64,000 bases of DNA. It comes from Bacilli bacterium (GTDB lineage: Bacteria > Bacillota_I > Bacilli_A > RF39 > UBA660). The DNA is taken from contig JAFQSD010000002.1 in NCBI GenBank assembly GCA_017409785.1, positions 536,597 to 600,596 of the forward strand. The letters are read 5' to 3'. Shown in pieces: positions 56,300 through 64,000 of the stretch. The notes beneath the pieces were generated by a model. That model made no database searches. It had not been told where the DNA came from and worked only from the letters and a program-made list of their open reading frames with translations. Numbering within the stretch: position 1 is the stretch's first letter; each line of letters starts with the position of its first letter. Position numbers and translations under genes: made by a program.

Positions 56300-57652
56300 A
56301 TGAACGGTAGAGTTTTACCTAACAATTTAGAAGCAGAACAATCTGTTTTAGGCGCATGTTTTTTATCAAAGTACGCTTTACAAAAAGCAGGAGAAAATTT
56401 ATCTCCAGAATCATTTTATAATGATAAAAATGGTAAAATCTTTGCTACAATGATATCTCTTATGGAAGAACATACACCAATAGACTTAACAACAGTAACA
56501 AGTGCTTTAAAAAAGAAAAATGAACTTACAGAAGTTGGAGGAGTAGAATATTTAACTGAAATAATTAATTTTGTACCAACTGCTAGTAATATAGATTATT
56601 ATATTAAAACTGTAGAAGAAGCGGCTTTGCTTCGTAGATTAATTGAAACAGCAACAGAAATTGCCACAGAAGGATATAGAACTGATGAAACAGTTAATGA
56701 AATATTAGATAGTTCAGAAAAAAAGATATTAAATATTGTAAAAAATAGAAAATCAAGTGAATTTAGAAGTATTAAAGATGTATTAGCTAAAACACAATCA
56801 GACTTAGAAAGATTATCTGAAAATAAAGGTGAAATTACCGGTTTAGCAACAGGTTGGTATGATTTTGATAAACTTACAACAGGTCTACATCCAAACGAAT
56901 TTATTATCATAGCTGCTCGTCCAGCTATGGGAAAAACTGCCTTTGCATTAAACCTAGCAACTCATGTTGCTATGACGCAAGACAAATCCGTAGCTGTATT
57001 TAACTTAGAAATGTCAGCGGAACAATTAGCTATGCGTATTTTATCATCTGTTGGACAATTAGATGGTTTTAAACTTCGTACAGGAAGTCTAATGAATAAT
57101 GACTGGAAAAGAATTAATGAGGCATCATCACAACTTGGTTCAACAAACTTAGTTATTGATGATACACCAGGTATAACAATAGGTGAAATAAGAGCAAAAT
57201 GTCGTCGTTTAGCTAGTAGTGAAAAAGGATTAGCATTAGTAGTTATTGACTACTTACAACTAATTTCCGGTGGAAAAAACTATGGAACAAATCGTCAACA
57301 AGAAGTTTCTGATATATCTAGAAGTTTAAAAACCTTAGCTTTAGAATTAGGTGTACCAGTAATTGCTTTATCTCAATTATCACGTAGTGTAGAAGGAAGA
57401 GAAGATAAACGTCCATTAATGAGTGACTTACGTGAATCAGGATCAATTGAACAAGATGCAGATATTGTAGGGTTCTTATATCGTGATGATTATTATAATA
57501 AAGAAGCAAGAACCGACGATGGAAATAGTATAAGTGAATTTATTATAGGAAAACATCGTAATGGACCAACAGCAACAGTTGAACTATTATTTAAAAAGAA
57601 TACATCAACATTCTTGAATCTTCGAAAAGATCGAGAAAGTGTGGAGGGGTAA
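56300..57652 (+). CDS. dnaB: replicative DNA helicase DnaB (DnaC in Bacillus)
   Basis: The 450-aa hexameric helicase has N-terminal LPNNLEAEQSVLGA, a RecA-like ATPase with ARPAMGKTAFAL (Walker A), VVIDYLQLI (Walker B) and SQLSRSVEGREDKRP. Order rplI-dnaB matches Bacillus. Confidence 0.97.
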   Translation: MNGRVLPNNLEAEQSVLGACFLSKYALQKAGENLSPESFYNDKNGKIFATMISLMEEHTPIDLTTVTSALKKKNELTEVGGVEYLTEIINFVPTASNIDYYIKTVEEAALLRRLIETATEIATEGYRTDETVNEILDSSEKKILNIVKNRKSSEFRSIKDVLAKTQSDLERLSENKGEITGLATGWYDFDKLTTGLHPNEFIIIAARPAMGKTAFALNLATHVAMTQDKSVAVFNLEMSAEQLAMRILSSVGQLDGFKLRTGSLMNNDWKRINEASSQLGSTNLVIDDTPGITIGEIRAKCRRLASSEKGLALVVIDYLQLISGGKNYGTNRQQEVSDISRSLKTLALELGVPVIALSQLSRSVEGREDKRPLMSDLRESGSIEQDADIVGFLYRDDYYNKEARTDDGNSISEFIIGKHRNGPTATVELLFKKNTSTFLNLRKDRESVEG

Positions 57653-57655
57653 TTA

Positions 57656-59158
57656 ATGACCAAAAAATTAAAAGCAATAACGATAGTAATCTTAATATTA
57701 TCAGTGTTTTTAACCGCAGGATTTTCATTTAAAATAAAGGCTCCAAAAACAGTATATAGAGTTTATTTAAAAGGAAAATCTCTAGGTTTAATTAAATCAA
57801 AAAAAGCCTTAGAAGATTATATAGATGAAAAACAACAAGAAATAAAAGAAGAATATGGTGTTGATAAAGTATATGCACCAGAAGATATTGATATTATTAA
57901 AGAAATAACATTTAATGAAGACATAACTTCCGTAAAAAAAATCTATAATAAGATTGAAGGAACATCTCCCTTTACTATCAATGGATATAAAATATCTATT
58001 AAAGGAGTTTCATCAACAGAAGGACATGAGACAGTAAAAGGAGAAAATAAAACAATTTATGTTATTGAAAAAGATACATTTGTAGAAGCAATTGATAATA
58101 CAGTTAAATCATTTATTTCAGAAGAAGACTATAATAATTTTGCCAATGATACACAAACACAAATTGATGATACAGGAAAAGTTATTGAAAAAATATACTT
58201 AGAAAACAAAGTAACAATCAAAAAACAAAATATCCCAGTAGATGAAAAAATCTACCAAGATAAAGTAGAGTTAAGTCAATATTTATTATTTGGTACTACA
58301 GAAAAACAAAAAGAATATGTAGTAAAAGCAGGAGATACAATTACTGATATCGCAGCTAATAATCAAATGGCTACAGAAGAATTTTTAATAGCAAATCCAT
58401 CTTATACAGATGAAAATAGTTTGTTAGCACCAGGACAAGTGGTAAATATTGGAATAATTGACCCACAAGTAAATGTTGTAGAACAAGATTATGTAGTTGA
58501 AAGAGTAGCAAAAAAATATACAACAGAAGTTAGATATGATAACAATCAATGGGTAGGATACCAAGCAACAACTCAAAGAGGTGTTGATGGTGAAAACCGA
58601 GTTACTCAAAGAGTCTACAAAATAAATGGTGAAATTAAAACAATCGAACCTCTTAGTACAGAAGTATTAAAAGCTGCTATAAATGAAATAGTAGTAAAAG
58701 GTAAGAAAACATATGGTTCGGGATATGGAAATCATGTAGCTGTATCCGGATCATGGGGATGGCCTGCATCTTGTAGTTCAGTATCAAGTTACTTTGGATG
58801 GAGATGGGGATCATTACATAAAGGAATAGATATAGCCGGATGTGGAGAAGGTTCATACATATTCGCAGCTAACGCAGGAACTGTCGTTGTGTCAGAAAGA
58901 ACTCGCGGTGGATATTCATTAGGATATGGAACAAACGGAGAATATATCATAATTGACCATGGAAATGGTTACTATTCAGAATACGCACATATGTGTCCTG
59001 GATGTAGATATGTTAAAGTGGGAGACGTAGTAGAAAAAGGACAACCAATAGGAGGAATGGGTAGAACAGGTGCCGCAACAGGTGTTCACTTACACTTTGC
59101 CATCTGGAGTGGATATCCTTTCAGAGGAACACCATTAAACCCAATGAACTTCTACTAA
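57656..59158 (+). CDS. membrane-anchored M23 peptidase with LysM and G5 domains
   Basis: The 500-aa protein has an N-terminal membrane segment (about 7-26), a helical region, a LysM domain (about 220-262, YVVKAGDTITDIAANN), a G5 domain (about 267-345) and a C-terminal LytM-type peptidase with zinc ligands in HKGIDIAG and HLHFAIW. It is a likely endopeptidase on peptidoglycan cross-bridges. It lies between dnaB and walJ, the place of walRKHI in B. subtilis; two-component genes are absent here. Confidence 0.9.
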   Translation: MTKKLKAITIVILILSVFLTAGFSFKIKAPKTVYRVYLKGKSLGLIKSKKALEDYIDEKQQEIKEEYGVDKVYAPEDIDIIKEITFNEDITSVKKIYNKIEGTSPFTINGYKISIKGVSSTEGHETVKGENKTIYVIEKDTFVEAIDNTVKSFISEEDYNNFANDTQTQIDDTGKVIEKIYLENKVTIKKQNIPVDEKIYQDKVELSQYLLFGTTEKQKEYVVKAGDTITDIAANNQMATEEFLIANPSYTDENSLLAPGQVVNIGIIDPQVNVVEQDYVVERVAKKYTTEVRYDNNQWVGYQATTQRGVDGENRVTQRVYKINGEIKTIEPLSTEVLKAAINEIVVKGKKTYGSGYGNHVAVSGSWGWPASCSSVSSYFGWRWGSLHKGIDIAGCGEGSYIFAANAGTVVVSERTRGGYSLGYGTNGEYIIIDHGNGYYSEYAHMCPGCRYVKVGDVVEKGQPIGGMGRTGAATGVHLHFAIWSGYPFRGTPLNPMNFY

Positions 59159-59159
59159 T

Positions 59160-59915
59160 ATGAAGATAAAGACAATAGCCAGTGGTTCAAAAGGAAATTG
59201 TTCAATAGTCTTATGCGATGAGACCAATTTAATAATAGACATGGGAATTTCCTACTTAACTTTGAAAAGAAGTTTAGAAGAAAATTCCCTTTCTTTTGAC
59301 CAATTTACTGGAGTATTAATAACACATAATCACAATGACCACATTAATGGATTAGCTTCATTAATTAAAAAAACTACGTTACCACTATTTATACCACAAG
59401 AAATGTATGATGGTATAAAAGAAATAGTTCCAAAAGACCGTTGTGAATTTATAGATGATGAATTTAAAATAAATGATGTTAATATTGAATTAATTCACAC
59501 ATCACATGATGCTCCATGCTCACTTGGGTTTATAATAACCCAAAATAATAAAAGTCTTGTATATATTACAGATACAGGCTACATTAATAGAAAATATCTA
59601 AATAAAATGATTAATAAAGAACTATATTTAATAGAAAGTAATCATGATGAAATAATGTTAATGGATGGACCATATCCACGATTCTTAAAAGAAAGAGTAA
59701 TTAGTGACAAAGGGCACTTATCTAACACAACAACATCTAAGTATCTACAAAAGTTAGTAGGAGATCGCACTAAACATATAATACTTGCTCATATAAGCGA
59801 AAAAAACAATACAGAAGAACTTGCATATGCATGTACACAAAATGCGTTAAATAACCCTCAAATTGAGGTTTTAATAGCAAAACAATATGAAGAAAGCCCA
59901 ATGATAGAGGTATAA
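59160..59915 (+). CDS. walJ: WalJ/YycJ-type MBL-fold exonuclease
   Basis: The 251-aa metallo-beta-lactamase-fold protein has the HNHNDHINGL motif, SGSKGNCSIVL at the N-terminus and VISDKGHLSN near the end. WalJ is a 5'-3' exonuclease linked to mismatch repair and division/replication coordination. It starts 2 bases after the M23 gene and is followed by rlmH, the Bacillus walJ-(htrC)-rlmH order. Confidence 0.93.
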   Translation: MKIKTIASGSKGNCSIVLCDETNLIIDMGISYLTLKRSLEENSLSFDQFTGVLITHNHNDHINGLASLIKKTTLPLFIPQEMYDGIKEIVPKDRCEFIDDEFKINDVNIELIHTSHDAPCSLGFIITQNNKSLVYITDTGYINRKYLNKMINKELYLIESNHDEIMLMDGPYPRFLKERVISDKGHLSNTTTSKYLQKLVGDRTKHIILAHISEKNNTEELAYACTQNALNNPQIEVLIAKQYEESPMIEV

Positions 59916-59916
59916 A

Positions 59917-60372
59917 ATGATAAAAATAATAACAGTCGGAACAATAAAAGAAAAATATTTAAAAGATGCAATTGATGAATATATGAAACGTCTAAAAAAA
60001 TACACCAATATAGAATTAATTGAAGTAAAAGATGAAGGCCTAGTTGAAGAACAAAAAGCAATGCAACTAGAGGCAGAGAAAATATCTAAATATCTTTCTC
60101 CAAAAGACTACATAATTACGTTAGAAATTGAAGGAAAATCATTTACATCAGAAGAATTTTCCGAGAAACTAAATCAAATTCAAATTGAAAACAGTAATAT
60201 TGTTTTCATAATTGGTGGAAGTTATGGTTTAAGTAATGAAATTAAAGAAAAGTCAAAATTACACTTATCATTTTCTAAAATGACTTTCCCTCATCAACTC
60301 TTCAGAGTATTTCTTTTAGAACAAATATATAGAGCATATAAAATATTAAATAATGAAAGTTATCATAAATAG
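59917..60372 (+). CDS. rlmH: 23S rRNA pseudouridine1915 N3-methyltransferase RlmH
   Basis: A 151-aa SPOUT methyltransferase with the trefoil-knot motif VFIIGGSYGLSNE and C-terminal FSKMTFPHQLFRVFLLEQIY plus the final SYHK. Acts on helix 69 of 70S ribosomes. The start lies one base after the walJ stop. Confidence 0.97.
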   Translation: MIKIITVGTIKEKYLKDAIDEYMKRLKKYTNIELIEVKDEGLVEEQKAMQLEAEKISKYLSPKDYIITLEIEGKSFTSEEFSEKLNQIQIENSNIVFIIGGSYGLSNEIKEKSKLHLSFSKMTFPHQLFRVFLLEQIYRAYKILNNESYHK

Positions 60373-60381
60373 GAGGACTAT

Positions 60382-61044
60382 ATGATTGGAAATAGTTGGG
60401 ACCTTCTTTTAAAAGAAGAGTATAAAAAAGATTATTTTAAACAACTAATGGAATTTGTTAAAGGAGAATATAAATCAAAGACAATTTATCCTAAACAAAA
60501 CGAAGTATTTAATGCTTTTAGATATACAAGTTACGATGATGTTAAAGTAGTAATATTAGGTCAAGATCCATATCATGGTCCAAATCAAGCTGAAGGATTA
60601 TCTTTTTCGGTAAGCAATGAAGTCCTAAAACCCCCATCATTAAAAAACATTTTTAAGGAACTAGAAAGTGATTTAGGAATACATTTTCCAGAATCTAATT
60701 CACTTAAACCCTGGGCTAAAGAAGGAGTTTTATTATTAAATGCAGTTCTTACAGTAGAAGAACATATGCCTACATCTCATAAAGATAAAGGTTGGGAGAT
60801 ATTTACAGATAATGTAATAAAAGTTTTAAATAAGAAAGAAACACCAGTAGTATTTATTCTATGGGGAAGCTATGCAAGAAATAAAAAAGAACTAATAACA
60901 AATCCTCTTCATTATATAATTGAGTCACCTCATCCATCACCATTCTCAGCAAGAACAGGATTTTTTGGAAGTAAACCATTTTCTAAGACAAACGAGTTCT
61001 TAAAAAGTAAAGGAATTAAAGAAATAAATTGGAGAGTAGAATAA
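60382..61044 (+). CDS. ung: uracil-DNA glycosylase (family 1)
   Basis: A 220-aa Ung with GQDPYHGPNQAEGLSFSV (catalytic Asp), the Leu-loop HPSPFSARTGFFG and KPWAKEGVLLLNAVLT. Removes uracil from DNA in base excision repair. AGGAGG just upstream; end of the dnaB-rlmH-ung run. Confidence 0.97.
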   Translation: MIGNSWDLLLKEEYKKDYFKQLMEFVKGEYKSKTIYPKQNEVFNAFRYTSYDDVKVVILGQDPYHGPNQAEGLSFSVSNEVLKPPSLKNIFKELESDLGIHFPESNSLKPWAKEGVLLLNAVLTVEEHMPTSHKDKGWEIFTDNVIKVLNKKETPVVFILWGSYARNKKELITNPLHYIIESPHPSPFSARTGFFGSKPFSKTNEFLKSKGIKEINWRVE

Positions 61045-61086
61045 CTCTCTTTTTCTTTTTCTATTATTAACAAAAAGTACATAAGA

Positions 61087-61115
61087 TTGACAAAAACACG
61101 ATTTTGTGGTAAAAT
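61087..61115 (+). promoter_or_regulatory. promoter of the HopA1-like gene
   Basis: TTGACA (61087-61092), a 17-base spacer and TAAAAT (61110-61115), near-consensus and so probably strong. Confidence 0.75.
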
Positions 61116-61164
61116 AAGCCCAATCAATTGGATAGTATATATCCAAAAAAAGGGGATAGGTCAA

Positions 61165-62712
61165 ATGAAATATACAAATTTATATAGAAATATAAAGAAC
61201 CCATTAGATGATGATTATGTTCTAGAACAATTAATTGAAACATATACAGAAGATAATGGGTTTTATTCAGCTTTAACAAAGAGAAATTCGAAAAATAAGA
61301 AGAATTTATATCTACCAGGTGAAAGAGATAGTTTGTATGCATCAATTTTTAATACATGGAAAAAAGAAATGCTATCAATTACAAAAGAACAGTATGAACA
61401 AGCTATTAAAGATGGATTATACGATAGAGACATCTTTAAGTTACTAGCTTTTCTAAAAACTGTACCAGATGTAAAAACATATGAAGAAGCACAAAAAATA
61501 TTAGATGCTAATTATCAAGATAAACAACTTGCCGACGCAATGGAAAAATATAGATGGGATTCTATTGGATTGTATAGTGGCTGGACGCATATAGATGCAA
61601 GACATATCAATGGAAAAAAGACTAGACGTCCAAAAGTAGAACATAGACTATATCTAAATACTGAAATGACAGATGTTCATACAATGTCAAAATTATTTAT
61701 AGAAAAATGTACTGCAAAAAAATTACCATTTTACTTTAAAATAGGTGAATTTGATCGTCGAGATGACAATATTGTTATATATTCAGACACAAAAAATTTA
61801 CCAAAATTTTTAACAGTATTATATGAAATAGAAAAAGAGCATCCTGAATTAATAAGTAGATGTGGTAGACCACCAATACTATCGGGATTAATGCGTGGAT
61901 GGATTGGCTATGGTAGTGAACCATTAGCTCAATCAGGAGAAGCATCGTTCAACTCTATTAGAGCAAAATCTATTGAAAATGCTATTGAAGAAGAAATGAA
62001 AGCTTGGTATAAGAAAAATATGGCTGCAAAAGTGAAACAAAATGGAAAAGAAGTTCCATTACAAGAGTACTTATGTAACCAAATAGTAGAGAAAAGATTA
62101 AGACAATTATCAGAAAAATTAAAGAAATATCCTAACAGTAAATGGATTAAATATACAGCACAAGACCTTTCTAATCCAGCATTTATCGCAAGGTTAAATA
62201 GAGAAGTTAAAGCAAAAGCTCCATTGATTATTAAAAGTTATTTAGAAGGAACAAAAATATCAACTTCTATTAAAACCCCACTAAATGGTGAAGAAAATAT
62301 TACTATAACTCCTTCTGATATTAAAAAGGTATTGAAAGAATTTACTGGCGCAATAAATGCCAATGATCCAACCTTTAAGGAAAGAGTAAAGGTAAGAATT
62401 AAACAAGATGCAGTAAGATTAGGAATAGATCCAAATAAATATTGTTTTGATAAAGAAAATATTGCATTATTAATTAAAGCAGAGCATGAAAGTGAAAAAC
62501 AACCGGTTAAGAAGACAACACAACAATCTCAAGAAACAAAACAACCTCCTAAGAAAACAACAGAAAGAAAACAAACAACAAGTGAGGAAACACCTAAATA
62601 TCATAGACCAGCTGGAACACCTACATACTATAAACCAATGACAGCAGAGGAAATATTAGAATCACAAAGAAAACTTGCAGAATGTCCTCCAGTTAAAGTA
62701 AAAAGAAGATAA
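61165..62712 (+). CDS. uncharacterised 515-aa protein with HopA1-like features
   Basis: The start is ATG 61165 after GGGGATAGGTC. An N-terminal helical region (1-140) precedes a segment (about 165-290) with VEHRLYLNTEM, KLPFYFKIG, RRDDNIVIYSDT, CGRPPILSG and GYGSEPLAQSGEASFNSIRA. This order of RxY-x-N, lysine strand, RxDxxVxY, PPxxxG and SEP/SFNxxRA elements recalls the HopA1 fold, found in plant-pathogen effectors and in class V lanthipeptide lyases. The C-terminal 80 residues are Lys/Thr/Gln-rich and disordered. No lanthipeptide precursor is adjacent. The fold call is tentative; no signal peptide. Confidence 0.5.
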   Translation: MKYTNLYRNIKNPLDDDYVLEQLIETYTEDNGFYSALTKRNSKNKKNLYLPGERDSLYASIFNTWKKEMLSITKEQYEQAIKDGLYDRDIFKLLAFLKTVPDVKTYEEAQKILDANYQDKQLADAMEKYRWDSIGLYSGWTHIDARHINGKKTRRPKVEHRLYLNTEMTDVHTMSKLFIEKCTAKKLPFYFKIGEFDRRDDNIVIYSDTKNLPKFLTVLYEIEKEHPELISRCGRPPILSGLMRGWIGYGSEPLAQSGEASFNSIRAKSIENAIEEEMKAWYKKNMAAKVKQNGKEVPLQEYLCNQIVEKRLRQLSEKLKKYPNSKWIKYTAQDLSNPAFIARLNREVKAKAPLIIKSYLEGTKISTSIKTPLNGEENITITPSDIKKVLKEFTGAINANDPTFKERVKVRIKQDAVRLGIDPNKYCFDKENIALLIKAEHESEKQPVKKTTQQSQETKQPPKKTTERKQTTSEETPKYHRPAGTPTYYKPMTAEEILESQRKLAECPPVKVKRR

Positions 62713-62713
62713 T

Positions 62714-62746
62714 AAAAAAGTTACACATTGTGTAACTTTTATTTTT
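62714..62746. terminator. bidirectional terminator between the HopA1-like gene and pta
   Basis: 11-bp stem AAAAGTTACAC/GTGTAACTTTT with loop ATT and A/T tracts on both sides, between convergent genes. Confidence 0.88.
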
Positions 62747-63742
62747 TTAATTATTTTGAGCTTGTACTGCTGTTATAGCAACAACTCCAACAATATCATC
62801 TGCACTGCATCCACGAGATAAATCATTAACAGGAGCAGCAATTCCTTGACATACAGGACCATATGCTTCAGCTTTAGCTAATCTTTGAACTAATTTATAT
62901 CCAATATTACCTGCATCTAAATCTGGGAATACTAATACATTGGCTTGTCCAGCAACATTACTATTTGGGGCTTTAGAAGCCGCAACACTTGGTATAATTG
63001 CAGCATCTAATTGTAATTCTCCATCCATTTTATATTGAGGATATTTTTCTTTAGCAATACTAACAGCTTCAACTACTTTATCAACATCAGCATGTTTTGC
63101 ACTACCCATTGTAGAGTGTGATAAAAATGCAACTTTTGGTTCCTCTTGAACCAATAATTTAAAACTATCAGCACTACTTGCTGCAATAGCAGCCAACTTA
63201 ACAGGATCTGGGTTTTGTTCAAGCCCAGAATCTGCAAATACAAAAGTTCCGTTAGAACCATATTCACAATTAGGAACAACCATTAAGAAGAATGCAGATA
63301 CTAATTCAACTCCAGGTTTTGTCTTAATAATTTGTAATGCTGGTCTTAGTGTATTAGATGTAGAATGACAAGCACCAGAAACACATCCGTCTGCTTTACC
63401 ATCTTTAACTAACATACAAGCATAATACATATAATCTTCAAGCAATAGTTTTTTTGCTTCTTCGTAAGTCATACCTTTATTTTTTCTTAATTCAACTAAT
63501 TTTAATATTAAATCTTCTGTAAGTTCACTTGTATATGGATTAATAATAGTAGCTTTACTAATATCAAATCCATTAGAACTTTCTCTTATTTCTTCATCGG
63601 TACCAATAATAATAATATTGGCAATTCCTTCATTTAAAATCTTACTAGCAGCTTCCATAACACGTTTGTCCATAGATTCTGGTAATACAATTGTTTTTTT
63701 ATCTTGCTTAGCTCTATTTTTAATATTTTCTATAAAACTCAT
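62747..63742 (-). CDS. pta: phosphate acetyltransferase
   Basis: The 331-aa Pta converts acetyl-CoA and phosphate to acetyl phosphate for overflow energy metabolism. Seen: KTIVLPESMDKRVMEAA, ADGCVSGACHSTSNTLRPAL and NVLVFPDLDAGNIGYKL. Single-domain form without the N-terminal DRTGG extension. Against the fork direction, 14 bases after lemA. Confidence 0.96.
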   Translation of the reverse strand: MSFIENIKNRAKQDKKTIVLPESMDKRVMEAASKILNEGIANIIIIGTDEEIRESSNGFDISKATIINPYTSELTEDLILKLVELRKNKGMTYEEAKKLLLEDYMYYACMLVKDGKADGCVSGACHSTSNTLRPALQIIKTKPGVELVSAFFLMVVPNCEYGSNGTFVFADSGLEQNPDPVKLAAIAASSADSFKLLVQEEPKVAFLSHSTMGSAKHADVDKVVEAVSIAKEKYPQYKMDGELQLDAAIIPSVAASKAPNSNVAGQANVLVFPDLDAGNIGYKLVQRLAKAEAYGPVCQGIAAPVNDLSRGCSADDIVGVVAITAVQAQNN

Positions 63743-63756
63743 ACTTCCACTTCTTT

Positions 63757-64000
63757 CTACTTCTCATTTAAAATTTCATACATTTCTTTTTTTTCGTTAT
63801 TATAAAATTCTTTTTTCTTATATTTCCAAAGTAAAGCAACAATATTAGAAGGAAAACTTCCAACTAATTGATTAAATATAACAACATTATCATTATAAAA
63901 CTTAGTTAATCCTAAAATTGCCTCATCATTAGCATTTAATTCTTCAATGATAGTAGCTAAAGCTTCGCTTTTATATAATTTTTCATATTCATCTAAAATC
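63757..64000 (-). CDS. lemA: LemA family protein, C-terminal part (5' end outside window)
   Basis: About 81 codons enter from the window edge in frame and end at TAG 63759..63757. The sequence has FYNDNVVIFNQLVGSFPSNI and the YKKKEFYN end, typical of LemA, a helical membrane-associated protein of unknown function. The N-terminal membrane segment would lie beyond 64000. Tight spacing to pta suggests a shared transcript. Confidence 0.88.
   Translation of the reverse strand, partial: ILDEYEKLYKSEALATIIEELNANDEAILGLTKFYNDNVVIFNQLVGSFPSNIVALLWKYKKKEFYNNEKKEMYEILNEK

Overview
The window is a very AT-rich chromosomal segment of a low-GC Bacillota (Bacilli) and contains the origin of replication. 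TGA is used as a stop and TGG encodes Trp, so the code is standard, unlike Mycoplasma. The origin gene set (rpmH-rnpA-yidC-jag-mnmE-mnmG-rsmG-noc-parA-parB on one side, dnaA-dnaN-recF-gyrB-gyrA on the other) is that of Bacillus, but many genes are compact or missing. My guess is an uncultured gut-type Bacilli lineage near RF39/RFN20/Erysipelotrichia; this is inference. Sporulation-linked genes (yabG, spoVT, bofA, veg) persist among otherwise streamlined genes.

Layout. oriC lies at about 38.15-38.59 kb, with more DnaA boxes between dnaA and dnaN. Left of it almost every gene is on the minus strand, right of it on the plus strand, so transcription runs with the forks. Exceptions are a tetR gene (7.7 kb, plus) and pta/lemA (62.7-64 kb, minus). 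Left arm from the origin outward: dnaA, dnaN, comK-like, recF, gyrB, gyrA; a 0.9-kb gene-free region with four parS sites, DnaA boxes and a Noc-site palindrome; SRP RNA, tadA, dnaX, ybaB, recR, bofA, holB, ricT, trmN6-like, rsmI, a small S3-like protein, pth, mfd; unknown and membrane genes with a ZIP transporter; spoVT; a T-box and metG; a 57-aa membrane protein, tatD; a SipW peptidase with two TasA-like substrates; rsmA; a TetR/acyl-CoA ligase pair; two surface or membrane proteins; yabG-veg; and surface-polysaccharide genes at the edge.

Right arm: rpmH-rnpA-yidC-jag, a Nudix gene, mnmE-mnmG-rsmG, noc, parA-parB-mscS-DUF951-abgT, GNAT, ychF, a YfiH-family gene, rpsF-ssb-rpsR, a stand-alone DHH phosphodiesterase where gdpP is expected, rplI, dnaB, an M23 peptidase, walJ, rlmH, ung, an unknown protein with HopA1-like features, pta and partial lemA.

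The most notable signals are: (1) tandem composite units in which a DnaA box sits 0-2 bases from each parS site; (2) a ~130-bp nested palindrome centred on a perfect Noc-type site beside them, matched by a Noc homologue with a ~200-residue linker and no N-terminal amphipathic helix; (3) a free-standing 68-aa protein resembling the N-terminus of ribosomal protein S3; (4) a compact SipW/TasA-like module; (5) a ComK-like gene inside the dnaN-recF interval; (6) a 20-bp palindromic operator candidate just downstream of the acyl-CoA ligase promoter.
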